Source: Owenia fusiformis
Taxonomy: Eukaryota; Annelida; Polychaeta; Sabellida; Oweniidae
Length of the DNA stretch: 64,000 nucleotides
NCBI GenBank assembly: GCA_903813345.2
Contig: CAIIXF020000001.1
Span: forward strand, 47,635,885 to 47,699,884
Direction: 5' to 3'
Shown here: piece by piece, positions 35,701 to 45,888 of the stretch
How the letters are laid out: the number at the start of each line of letters is the position of its first letter
Numbering within the stretch: the stretch's first letter is position 1
The notes under the pieces: model-generated
Told to the model about the DNA's origin: nothing
What the model saw: the letters and a program-made list of their open reading frames with translations, nothing else
Databases searched by the model: none
Made by a program: the position numbers and the translations under genes

Positions 35701-38700
35701 ACTTTTTGTGACAAAATTATTTCATACAACTACTCTTTACAAAGACATAGGTACGAAAAATTTCGAACGGAATGCGTGACATATACGTAATTCGCGTGAA
35801 AAGTCCGAACAACATGCGTACATTTTTTCCGGCGTTCGTATTTTTGCTGTGTAGACGATCTTTTTTAGAAATTTTTCTACAGAAATATTTTTGCTTGGCA
35901 ATTACCAAGTAAAATGCGTATTTGATATTACAAAAATAACTGGCGTGACTTCAAATTCTTCAGCAAATGCGTGACAAATACGCAAATTGCGGGACAGTTG
36001 ACAGGCCTGTTACAGTGACATGGCTTTTTACAATGCAGGACAGCTGCAATTATTTGTAAAGCTAGGAAATGGGCCAAAAGTGAATTTTGCGAGACAAGAA
36101 TGGTGACCATTTTGAAAATAGGCGAGCTTTTGAACCAAGAGTCATAGGAGAGTTTTTTGTATTGATGTTGAACAAAATTAACTTAAAACAGGAATCCTAT
36201 CGACAGAGGGTTTAAGGCAAATGGTCCAAAAGTGGATTTTGCGAGACAAATGGACAAATCAATGTTAACTAAAATGGCTGAAAATAAAAAAAATGGATAT
36301 AATTTTTTGCTGATTTTTCGTAACAAAATTATTTCATACATCAACTCTTTACATTGACATGGATTTTTACAATGTATGACACTTGAAATTATTTGTAAAG
36401 CTAGGAAATAGGTCAAAAGTGAATTTCGCGAGACAAAAATGGCGGCCATTTTGAAAATAGGCGAGCTTTTGAGCCAGGAGTCATAGGGGAGTTTTCTGTA
36501 TTGATGTTGAACAGAAATAACTTAAAACAGGAATCCTATCGACAGAGGTTTTAAAACGTGCCAGTCAAAAGTGAATTTCGCGAGACAAAAATGGCGGCCA
36601 TTTTGAAAATAGGCGAGCTTTTGAACCAGGAGTCATAGGGGAGTTTTCTGTATTGATGTTGAACAGAAATAACTTAAAACAGGAATCCTATCGACAGAGG
36701 TTTTAAAACGTGCCACTATTGTTGACGGACAGACGGCAGACGGACGGACAGACAGACAGACGGACAAGTGAGCGATTGCAAAAGCTCACCATGTGAGCTA
36801 ATAATAATAATAACACGGTGGTGTAGCGGTAGAATTCACGTTAGCACGCGGGAGGCCCGGTTCGAATCCCGCATCCACCTTTTTATTTTTTTAACTAAAT
36901 GATTGTTCTTTGATATTACGCAGAAAAAACAATTTTTATTTACATAAACTTTATATTAGAGCTTAAAAATGTAAAAACAATATATGTCAACATATTGCGT
37001 TTTGGAGCGATGTGCAGGTTTAATTATGCACATTTTACACTGCATAGTTGTGACCTTTAAACAAGTTTATGCTGTCCTGTGACTGTGGTTCAGACCAATG
37101 CTAGTCAACAGGTTGTAGTTGAAGTTTACTCTTGATCAGATGTTTACACATAGCAGCCAAAATAACTGGAACTAGGCCTATATGCAATATATAATTGTAT
37201 GTCCTGTAAATTGATGTATGTCCTATACACTGTATAATAGGCCTACCTTAGCTCTGCTATAGACTTGATGGTCTGGAACAACCACCTTAATAGCTTGACC
37301 AGCATCGTCTGGCTCAATGACCAGAGCCTTAGATATGCCACCCAGCACTTTGGTAAAGCCCTCCTTCACACGTGATCCAGCCACTTTGGCATTCTCTTGC
37401 TGTATACAAAGTGAAAAAGAAAAATATTTTGGTAAAAGCCATGCCATGGTTCTTTTTCTAGTTCAAACAGAGGCACTATCAGTAAATAGGGACATTTAGG
37501 TATCTCTTGATATTATTACATAATATAATATTTGCATTCATTTAAGAAAGATTCCACAATGAAAAACATTGAATCTGTATCTTTTAAACAGTAAAGATAT
37601 TAGATCGTATATATGAGTTCATGGTACTCACAGTAAGCTTCTCTTTCACCAAGACCTCGGTGTCTTCGATTGTGACTTGTCCAAATTCAACAAGATCCTT
37701 CTTCACAAAGTCCACTGCTGCTTGGGACTAGAAAAGTATATATGGTAAATGGTACAATTTCCTCTCCAAGCTATTTTTCTTTGAAGAACAGAACAGAAAA
37801 GTAAGTGGCTGGTGTAGGGACTAAATAATGCCATAAGTTATAAATCAGTAGAAATGATACAATCTTCTTTACTTAGTTTTGGTTTAATTCCGTAAAGTAC
37901 TTTTGGTTTATTTTGGAGTTTTCTATCATATCATTATGTGTCGCCTCAACATTGAAACTCCTTAAGTTACAAAAGGCCAAAGCTTTGCATTACTCTCTGA
38001 AATATGGAAAAGTTTGGCCATGTACACATGTTTCAATGGTTATAATGAAAACACGCGCTACGCGCTAACGCGCTAGCGCACTAACGCACTGTTCAGAATG
38101 ATCGGTCCCACAGGCCCAGGAACATGTATAAAAATCGAGTGAGTGAAGAGATTAGGTGGCTCATCAGAAAGCAGAAGTATGAAGAAGCCCAATGTTTGAT
38201 CGTTAACTGTGCAAAGATTATCGATTGTCAGTGCCGTTTTATCTGATTTAAAAGGAATATAGAAAGTAGCACCTTACAAGATGAATGGTCGCAGATATGC
38301 GAATATGCTCCCTATTTCATTGCATTATTTGGGTCCATCCATCGGCGAGAAAAATCCCGTTTCGAAATCTGAGCCGGGGGCCCGACTACTTGACTAATGA
38401 CTTAATATAATGTTTATTTGTCGCATGTTACCTCTTAATATCAAGTCATGGATGTTTTATATATCTTTACTCTTTGTATTTGAAGTTATATCTCAAATGA
38501 CTTACCAAACGGTGGGATATATAATTCAGGCGTCGCATTTATATTTTTCTTTTCGTGCCCGGTTACTCTCTTTCGCTTTCATGGGGGGGGGGGGGGTGTA
38601 TAGGGTTATCGTATAAGAGGGTGAAAATTTATTGTGTATGGCCGCATAAAGAGGGGGCAACATTTATCGTATATGGCATCGTATAAGTTAAATAAACATA

Positions 38701-41700
38701 TGTTTTAAAAGAATTAAAGAAGCCTATTATGAAATTTAAAGGCAGTTTGAACGAATACTGCAGATCCAGCTTATCCCCATAAATTTGGGATTTCAATACA
38801 CAAGTAGTTGTGGGGGCTTGCCCATAGCCAGCTTTTTTCCAGGGGAAGCTTTTTCACAATTTTGGCTAATAATCATGAAAAAATGGTGAAAAACTGCATG
38901 ATTTTGAAAGAATCTCTGGCCAGAGGGGGAGCTCCGCTCCCCCAGCTCCCCCTCTGGCTACGGGCCTGGTTGTGGGGGTGATTTGAAAAATCAGTCCCAC
39001 ATTTATGGGGGTAATCCATATCTCTATATAGTAGTCTCTATATGCCATATGCCAGGACAGTAACCAGGATTTCCCGGGGGGGGGGGGTCACTTTTTCAAA
39101 AATTCCAAAGTCACCCTCCGAACCCCCCTGGCTTCGGGGCTGTGTACTGCCTATTTGCCGTATGATTATACATTTGGTACTACGTGGATTCTTGCATTAT
39201 GTTATTTCCTTCTGAATATTATCCAAACTTTTCTCAACGGTATCAAAATTATCGTACAGATATATTATTTACCCGACCTTTTTGTAAAATATAGTACTAT
39301 AGGGAGTAGGTGCATTCATGCACCCTCTGGGTCTCTGAGGATCGTGTTGGTTCACCGTCTATATAGGGAGATGTGAAAAATATTGCATACACTGTATGTT
39401 ATACATGTAAAAGGGGTGAAAAATGCTGAGGGGCTTGTGAAAAATAGTGTATATGGATTTCCAAGACCCCTATGAACCCCCCTTTCATGTTTGCTTTCGT
39501 TTTTCTAAAATTTGATTTTAGATTTAAAAAGTTTTGAATTACGTCAGTCCCAGTGAATGTTGTATTACCTATTTTACCGGGAATATTGTTGAAAACAGGA
39601 TTGTATTTCATTTGGAATTAAAGTTTTAAATAAGAGACGATTTAAAAAGTAATGTAAACCCGACCAGCGTGTTTTATCATTGTCCGGTAATTGGCCGTAA
39701 ATATTTATTAATTCTAAGTTACTCATGTTCTTTCAGGTCAAATACAGAGAAAAGTACACGTTCATTTAGTTTTGGAATTATTTCCTAAATTGAAGTTGAA
39801 TTCTGTTTTTTAACGGTGTGAAGAACGGGTGCACCCCAGTTGTCCGAAACCCAGTTGTCCGAAACCCAGTTGTCCGAAACCCAGTTCTCCGAAACCCAGT
39901 TGTCCGAAACCCACTTGTCCGAAACCCATCACTCCGAAAAATATAGTCATAATTTACCAGAGAAAGGGGAGACGTACTAAGCTTAGGCCAGTTTCATGCC
40001 ATGTATTTGGCCAAATTAATGGCATGGACGCATTCTGATGTTCATAGATCTCTCTCTCTCACTTTGAATTGCATCCATTGCACGCGTTACCAGAATGGCA
40101 GGAACGGGGGATTTATTTTACATTGTGATTCTAAAAAAAGGTTATCAAAACACAATATATATTACGGAACAGTTTATCTTATCTTCTTCAATCTCTTTTA
40201 TATAGGCAAAATAAAATGAATGATTTTGAAACAGATAAAATAAGTTTACGCATAGTACTTTAAGAATAAAACAGTATACATATTACGTTGTCAAAATATT
40301 TCGTCGCATTTAATTTCTTAGTCTCTGTATTTTATCAAATCGTAAAGGAACAAAACATTCTTAACTTTATCACTTGGGATCAACTGGAAACGAAGGCGGG
40401 CTGTCCTCGTATCAAAATGGATGTTCTCCCATTTGCAAGAAGTTTCATTTTCGCCATGTACTCACTTCATCCTTTTAATTTAATCTCTATTTCTCGAACA
40501 GAGTACGTAAATGAAGAATAAGTTTTGGTTTCAAAAGATGTACATGTCAACTTTACTAAATAAATGCCCACTGGCTTGGGAAAGCTATTTTTCTTTTTAT
40601 GAACGCTCATCACCCATTGGAAAAATGTTGTTCCCTCTCAAAAAAGGCCCATGGGCCATAAAGAAAATTGGTTTAAAAATTGTAGACCCCTATCTATGTA
40701 TGTTGTGTAAACGCCATTTTACAATGAGAATAACATAATTTAACTTTGTTTGTTTGAACATCTATATCACCTGTATATGAACTTTCGTAGTAGGCTAAAC
40801 ATTAAACAATTAACGTCTTGACTTAGCATAATTAGCCTAATTTTGCAATGATGTCAACGTTATTCCAATGTTATGTTGTGATTCGCAGAGGTTGCGACAA
40901 CGAGATTCGTTTAAAAAAATGTATTTTTCAAATAAGATCTTCTAATTTTCGGAGAACTGGGTTTCGGACAACTGGGTTTCGGAAAACTGGGTTTCGGAGA
41001 ACTGGGTTTCGGACAACTGGGTTTCGGAAAACTGGGTTTCGGACAACTGGGTTTCGGACAACTGGGTTGACCCCGTGAAGAACATCTTAATTGGTCTTAT
41101 ATTTTTAGAGAAATCGTAACTTGAAAAGTGTAATTTTCGAGAGGCTTTGTTTATTTCCTGCGGCCGCAAAGTTCACATCAAAGTCTGATTGACAGGTTAG
41201 CGGGGATTTATACAGTCTTTGAAGTGTCAATGTTTTGACAAGTTCCCAGGGAGTCATAACCCTAATTATACATGTCCCTGGGCCAAGGGTATAGACCAAT
41301 CATAAACATGCGCTTAAAACATGCGCACACATCGTTGGGGAAGGATCATTTTCTATTAGCGCATTGGCGCGTGGCGCGTTAGCGCGTAGCGCGTGTTTTC
41401 ATTATAACCTGTTTCAATAGAGCAGATGCAAGTAGAAATAATCTTGATTTAGGCCTACATCATTAAGTCAAAGTGACATCATATTTGAAATCTACATGTA
41501 AAGTAACATGTAGAAATGGGGTTTCAAAAATTGAAAATGTGACTTCTAGGTCGTGGAGATTCCCCATTAGACCATATGTTATAAAATCACAGAAAGTGAA
41601 ATTTCTTTTATTTGACAGATAATATTTTGTCTCACTGGACATAATCATATTTTCATTTGTTTAACTATTAGATACATAAGGGTTATATGAAAATTGATCC

Positions 41701-42538
41701 AATCGAACTGATGAATCTTCAAGTTTAATGTAACCTTTTTATATACCTGTCAAGTTATCTGACCAAAATTAGCCTCCTGGTGATGAAACTGGTAACTACT
41801 TACTTGCATCTGGGTTATTGTTCTATAAACTATTGCAAAGTAGTCCTTTGATTGCTTATTTTACAGGGTCAAAGAACTTTATAGAATCAACAATCCGACT
41901 GTAAAAATATCATGTATAAAAATCAACTCTGAGTCCCCAAGAAGATTAGGTAGATATCCAGAAACCAAAAGTTTGATCATGAATTTTGCTAAGATGATCG
42001 CTTGTCAGTATGTTTTATCTGATTTCAAAGGAAGATGAAGTAGTAAATAGCAACTTAAACCATTAAAAGTCACAGATATGCGAATATACATTGCATTATT
42101 TAGGACCATCAACAAGAAAAAAAGAATACAAATCTGAGGGGGCCAGACTTAATCTCTTATTCTGGATATTTTAATTATGACTCAAGTGGTTTGCTATCCT
42201 AAATAAAAACCAAATAATGTCAGTTAATGTGATTACCAAAACTTGAGTTAAATTTCAGTTTAAATATGGTGTGAGATAATGTTTCATATAAAATGAACTG
42301 AATGGCTTTTATGAATGGCTGTAGATTCTAGCTAAACTTAAGATTAGCCGGCAATCGTCTAAATTATTGATTTGACTTCTATTATCAATAAAACCCTAAA
42401 TCATTAGAAATGTTGATGTACTCCTCATTTCATGTTAAAAATAGCAAGAACTTAACTTCGGCATATAAGTGTTACCTGATGAATGGCACCCTCACGTGCC
42501 TTCCAAATGGTAGTAAACGAACTCCAATGTAACTCCAT
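29757..42538 (-). CDS. BSDC1: BSD domain-containing protein 1 (BSDC1) orthologue, 8 exons
   Basis: Coding exons in gene order: 42538-42476, 37727-37632, 37399-37247, 33281-33111, 31995-31857, 31671-30904, 30519-30389, 29783-29757. Splice sites are GT-AG, phases agree, and the total is 515 codons plus TAG. Three regions match vertebrate BSDC1: FVKKDLVEFGQV near residue 30; ISELLVTKTEIRSLYTQL followed by FWHRYFYKV (residues 171-179), which is the BSD domain; and the acidic, Trp-rich end with EDWEKDFDIELTEEEL and DWESWD. Exon 6 (256 codons) is a low-complexity, Ser/Glu/Lys-rich linker, longer than the vertebrate one (human protein about 430 residues). The function is poorly defined. Exon 1 lies in a palindrome with an inverted copy of itself. 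The first intron is 4.7 kb and filled with nested transposons; intron 3 carries further repeats. Exon 1 is the least conserved and least certain part. Confidence 0.9.
33915..35195 (+). repeat. Composite repeat with five internal units of about 120 bp in a BSDC1 intron
   Basis: Begins near AACTCTGGTATGACAGAGCT and ends after a GGACGGACGGATGAACGGAC microsatellite followed by CGAACTTCGTTCGGTGGGAT. Between 34,450 and 35,110, units repeat ATATAAAATTTGAACCAAAT and GAGTTATCAAAGATTAC. It has the same architecture as the 27.7-kb family (internal units, GGAC microsatellite, short tail), but the sequence differs. Confidence 0.7.
35623..36805 (+). mobile_element. Composite dispersed repeat, copy 2
   Basis: Same ends as 27,707-29,203. 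The order of the internal units differs, and a 240-bp stretch at about 35,745-36,010 containing ATGCGTGACATATACG-like sequence is absent from copy 1. The last unit is partly duplicated. It lies in BSDC1 intron 3. Confidence 0.75.
36817..36879 (+). pseudogene. tRNA-Gly-like sequence with an Ala-type AGC anticodon loop
   Basis: The sequence follows the animal tRNA-Gly(GCC) pattern: GGTGGTGTAGCGGTAGAATT, then CACGCGGGAGGCCCGG, a perfect B box GGTTCGAATCC, and a T-rich Pol III-type terminator. The anticodon arm is one base shorter and its loop reads TTAGCAC, giving AGC. The T stem and acceptor stem have mismatches. It follows a dispersed repeat directly, so it is probably a tRNA pseudogene or SINE head, but a divergent functional tRNA cannot be excluded. 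Confidence 0.5.
38038..41409. mobile_element. Mutator-like non-autonomous element, 3.37 kb, with 9-bp target duplication
   Basis: The terminal inverted repeat starts GGTTATAATGAAAACACGCG and continues CTACGCGCTAACGCGC at both ends. It is flanked on both sides by the identical TGTTTCAAT (38,029-38,037 and 41,410-41,418). A 9-bp duplication is typical of Mutator-like elements. No transposase is recognised. The interior holds a dispersed repeat (38,110-38,395), a small GC-rich hairpin (38,918-38,965) and a second nested element. It is inserted in BSDC1 intron 1. Confidence 0.85.
39827..41074. mobile_element. Nested element with tandem-repeat terminal inverted repeats, 1.25 kb, 9-bp target duplication
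   Basis: The ends GGGTGCACCCCAGTTGTCCG and, inverted, GGGGTCAACCCAGTTGTCCG are flanked by the identical GTGAAGAAC (39,818-39,826 and 41,075-41,083). Each terminus is a tandem array of the 15-bp unit CCCAGTTGTCCGAAA: about seven units at the left (39,835-39,939) and about eight inverted at the right (40,947-41,068). The interior of about 1 kb is AT-rich, with only short ORFs. It sits inside the 38.0-41.4 kb element. Confidence 0.88.
41419..42170 (+). repeat. Dispersed repeat, copy 2, in BSDC1 intron 1
   Basis: 41,419-41,830 matches 18,265-18,740. The following 41,890-42,165 matches 38,110-38,395 inside the neighbouring Mutator-like element, for example in CAGATATGCGAATAT and TGCATTATTTGGG/TGCATTATTTAGG. 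No coding capacity is seen. Confidence 0.65.
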
Positions 42539-43022
42539 CAGCTTATAATTCCGTCTGATCAACAATAAGTACAGTTATACAAGAAATGTAAACGAACTGA
42601 AAAAACTTCCAAAAATTTTCCAACTGCCTTGTCATTTCCGGAAGTTATGATACGTTAATATATTACCGAACATGTGTGAAAATGAAATGTTTGTTCGTTC
42701 ATTTTACGAGAGCTAAATAAAATGTGATCATCTGAGCATCGAACAAACATTTCATTTTCCCACATGTTTGGTAATATATTAACGTATCATAACTTCTGGA
42801 AATGACAAGCTACACTGTATGTGGAAAATTTTTGGCAATATTTTCAGTTCGTTTACATTTCTTGTATAACTGTTGATCGGATGGAAAGATAAGCTGATGT
42901 AGTTACATTGGAGTTCGTTTACTTCCATTTGGAAGGCACGTGAGGGTGCCATTCATCAGGTAACACTTATATGTCGAAGTAAGTTCCTTCTATTTTTTAC
43001 ATGAAATGAGAAGTACATGTAA
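42413..43022. repeat. 0.6-kb palindrome spanning BSDC1 exon 1 and its inverted copy
   Basis: The arms of about 300 bp (42,413-42,720 and 42,722-43,022) meet almost without a spacer. Each arm carries an exon-1 sequence, its GTAAC donor and roughly 180 bp upstream. The arms are highly similar, with a few indels near the centre. The arrangement is head-to-head, so the shared centre could act as a divergent promoter. Confidence 0.9.
42897..42959 (+). pseudogene. BSDC1: Inverted duplicate of BSDC1 exon 1 with a nonsense second codon
   Basis: 63 bp differing from the functional exon (42,538-42,476, minus) at two positions only: codon 2 is TAG instead of GAG, and codon 10 is TCC instead of ACC. The donor site is kept. 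No other BSDC1 exon follows on this strand, so it cannot encode the protein. Confidence 0.85.
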
Positions 43023-44680
43023 TTGGAAACGAAACTGAAAATTAGCGAAAAAATGAAATGCAATAAGAAATTTTTGTTTTGTTTTTTTTCAACCTAGTTT
43101 TTTTCTAATGGAACTCAGACTAAATGTTTCTACATCTGTTCCTGGACCTACGCACCAAAGTGTAGGACACTTACTCGAGTCTCTAGCCAATACTTGGCTA
43201 GAGGGGATTTCATCTGGAATACTGTGAACTCTATTTGAAAAAAGCTGGCCGGGGTGTCATAAATTTATTAAATATTTTAAAAATCGCCAGATAAATAAAT
43301 CATTAATCAAACCGGACCCAGCCCGGCTCCTTGATGAGATATTACACGATTTCATCAGGATTTCGTCTAAAATTAAAACAAAATGGCTCCAAGAAAAATG
43401 GCGATGTTCAAAAACTGGACGAAATGTCGTTAACGTCTGACATTAGTAACTGGCTGTAAATTCTAAGTTAGCGATCCAGAAGATGTGAACTAATACACTG
43501 ATCACTTTATGTGTGTTTTGGAATTTTTGGTGAGGTAATAAGACCAAAGCTCGCAATTCAAACTGTGATGTGGAAAAATGGCGGACATATGATTTCAAAT
43601 TTTATGATTACGACATGACCAGTTGTTCATGCAGAAATATATCTGTACTGGAAGGCCACGATACAGTGGCCTTAGAAGAAGGTAATAGGACACCTACAGT
43701 ACAGGTATATTTTAGCTGAATCCTCCTTTAGGGAGTGAATTACTTCTGGTGTACCTTATGCACGGTCAGTTGCAGTTTCGCAAATCAACTTGTATTTGTT
43801 TCGAAGAATAACGAAAACACTGATTTGGGCAAACTGCAATTGAGTGAGATAGTCTATGTTTACTCGAGTCTCTAGAAACTTCATTGATTTCGTATGTACT
43901 GTACTACACGCACCTACACGCACCTAGAACTCATTTTTAATAAATTTTATAAATATTTTTAAGAATATTAATCATATTTAGGATGAAGCGTTGCTTGTCT
44001 GGATTTAGATATTTCAAAATTTCATTTCGGAGTTTCAACACATGGTGAAATTTTCTCGCTGTAGCTAAAAATGGCTTCCGGTTCTGGACGTGAATAACAT
44101 TTGAAATTATTCTCGCTTAAAGAAATCAAATATAACAATAGATTCAGACGGGGATGTGAGCTGGTGTTCTTCAAATCTATACATAAAGGTATATTTCATA
44201 TTATTATGCCATATTTACTGTGCGTGTGACACAATGATTTACAATATTTATAATACAAGGCAGCTCAATCTTCCTCCTCAAAGCCGGAATATAGAGAAGG
44301 CTTTGGACCGAAGTAAGTCTATGTGACATGTCATACAAAAAATCCATCCGTGGACATTTCATTTACCTTTTCTTTTGCACTTTGTATCCATCCTCCCCAC
44401 CAAGACCCATCATCGGAATTCCTAAAATATTGAGAATATATATTTATGTGCATCACCTGGTATCTTGTATAGAGTATTTAGTGGTTAGAATGTTGTTATA
44501 TATTCTAAATAAGGAAATAAAAAATTATTTTCTCACCCTTCTGCCATTTTGTTTTGTATTTATAGTCTCAAACCAAACTTGTTTTACATTACTTATACGA
44601 ACGACCAAAATTACATTTCATTCAAGTTCTGGTTTATTTTGGTATTTCGATGATCTTTGAGTTGCGTACATAGTGAAGGA
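43023..44680. other. Gene-free AT-rich stretch
   Basis: I see no exon, RNA gene or well-bounded repeat. A 110-codon frame at 44,328-44,660 (plus) has no recognisable features and no codon-like bias. Confidence 0.4.
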
Positions 44681-45213
44681 CATGGCGTAGAATAATGGAA
44701 ATAACGTCACAACGCATGCGTGTAAATTGACATTTCATGGTCCAAATATTTCAATGGAGAGCAGTCTTCATCAAAATTGTAAATCTTAATAACTTTTTAG
44801 CAAATCTTTTATTTTCTTAGGATTCAACGGATCCTTGTTAGACCCGACGAAGTGTTCATTTTGATATATAAAACAGCAAAATCCATCCACAAATCTTTCG
44901 GCCTTTTAATGATTTGATTTTAGGGATATTTTGCTAAAATCTCCCATTGGGCGCCATTATAAACTTTGAAAAAACCCAAATCCTCATCATTTCATATCAT
45001 TCGTTAAGTGATCTAAACAACTCCAATCGCTTAGGATTCAACGGATTCTAAGAGATCAAAGCTAATACAATATGTTGACAACCACCGTTTCAATATTTGC
45101 CCCATAATCTTTCGGCCTTTAAGGATATAAATTTGTCAATATTTTGATTTTCGACCATTAATGACGTACTTGGATCCGAGATTCATTTCCTATTTCCATT
45201 ATTCTACGCCATG
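44681..45213. mobile_element. MITE of 533 bp with 23-bp terminal inverted repeats
   Basis: The left end CATGGCGTAGAATAATGGAA is the exact inverse of the right end TTCCATTATTCTACGCCATG. Two internal copies of TTAGGATTCAACGGAT lie in direct orientation. Confidence 0.75.
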
Positions 45214-45332
45214 AACAATACGTAACATCCATGTTTCACCCATAGACACTTTCTCAGAAGGGATCTGAAAGATTAGAGTGATACTCTAAAAAGCGAACGT
45301 TGTAAAGAAATGTCTCCGCCATTAATCCCACG

Positions 45333-45422
45333 GGCGGATCCAGGATTTTGTGCTAGGGGGGGGGGCGTGTGATAATAACTGTGATTAAGGAAAAAGACGA
45401 ATTTTCCGAGATCCGCTGGTGA
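45333..45422 (+). mobile_element. Short GGCGGATCC-ended element
   Basis: A roughly 90-bp segment begins GGGCGGATCCAGGATTTTGT and ends CCGAGATCCGCTGG, with a poly-G tract after the left end. It is related in end sequence to the element immediately to its right. Confidence 0.5.
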
Positions 45423-45447
45423 ATTATCCTGGGGTATATATAAACCA

Positions 45448-45730
45448 GGGGCGGATCTGGGAACCAACAAGGTCTGAGAAAAAAATTTGGGCCCCTAAAA
45501 CCAAAAAGGGGGTCCAAATTTTGAAATTTTGAGGCCCATTTTTCTTCAAAATTTGGCCTAAAATTAAAAAATACGAGGCCTTAGAAGGTCCATTCATCAG
45601 TAATCTAAAAGGCCCACTTTTTTGGGGCCTTAAGGCCTTTTTTGGCTCAAAATTTTTTGGGCCCAATTTCTTTTCTGGGCCCACCCAAGGGGAGGGGGGC
45701 GGGCCCCTGGTCTGGCCCCAGATCCGCCAG
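45448..45730 (+). mobile_element. GGCGGATC-ended MITE, copy 2
   Basis: Begins CAGGGGCGGATCTGG and ends CCAGATCCGCCAGTG. The interior matches 3,417-3,708 closely, including TTTGGGCCCCTAAAACCAAA. Confidence 0.75.
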
Positions 45731-45888
45731 TGTAACCTAGTACTGTACATATACCTCGGGGTATCACTCCAATACACCCCTTAATACCTATGAACCGCAC
45801 CAAAGACCGCCCTTTTGAGCATTTTTTCCATGTCAATTTCCTCTCAAGATGAAAGTTTCCATGTATACTTCCTCTCCGACTATAGTAT

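Noticed and set aside
40848-41169. ORFs of repeated TTGFRKTGFR or LSETQ type
   Set aside because: Translations of the 15-bp terminal array of the nested transposon.
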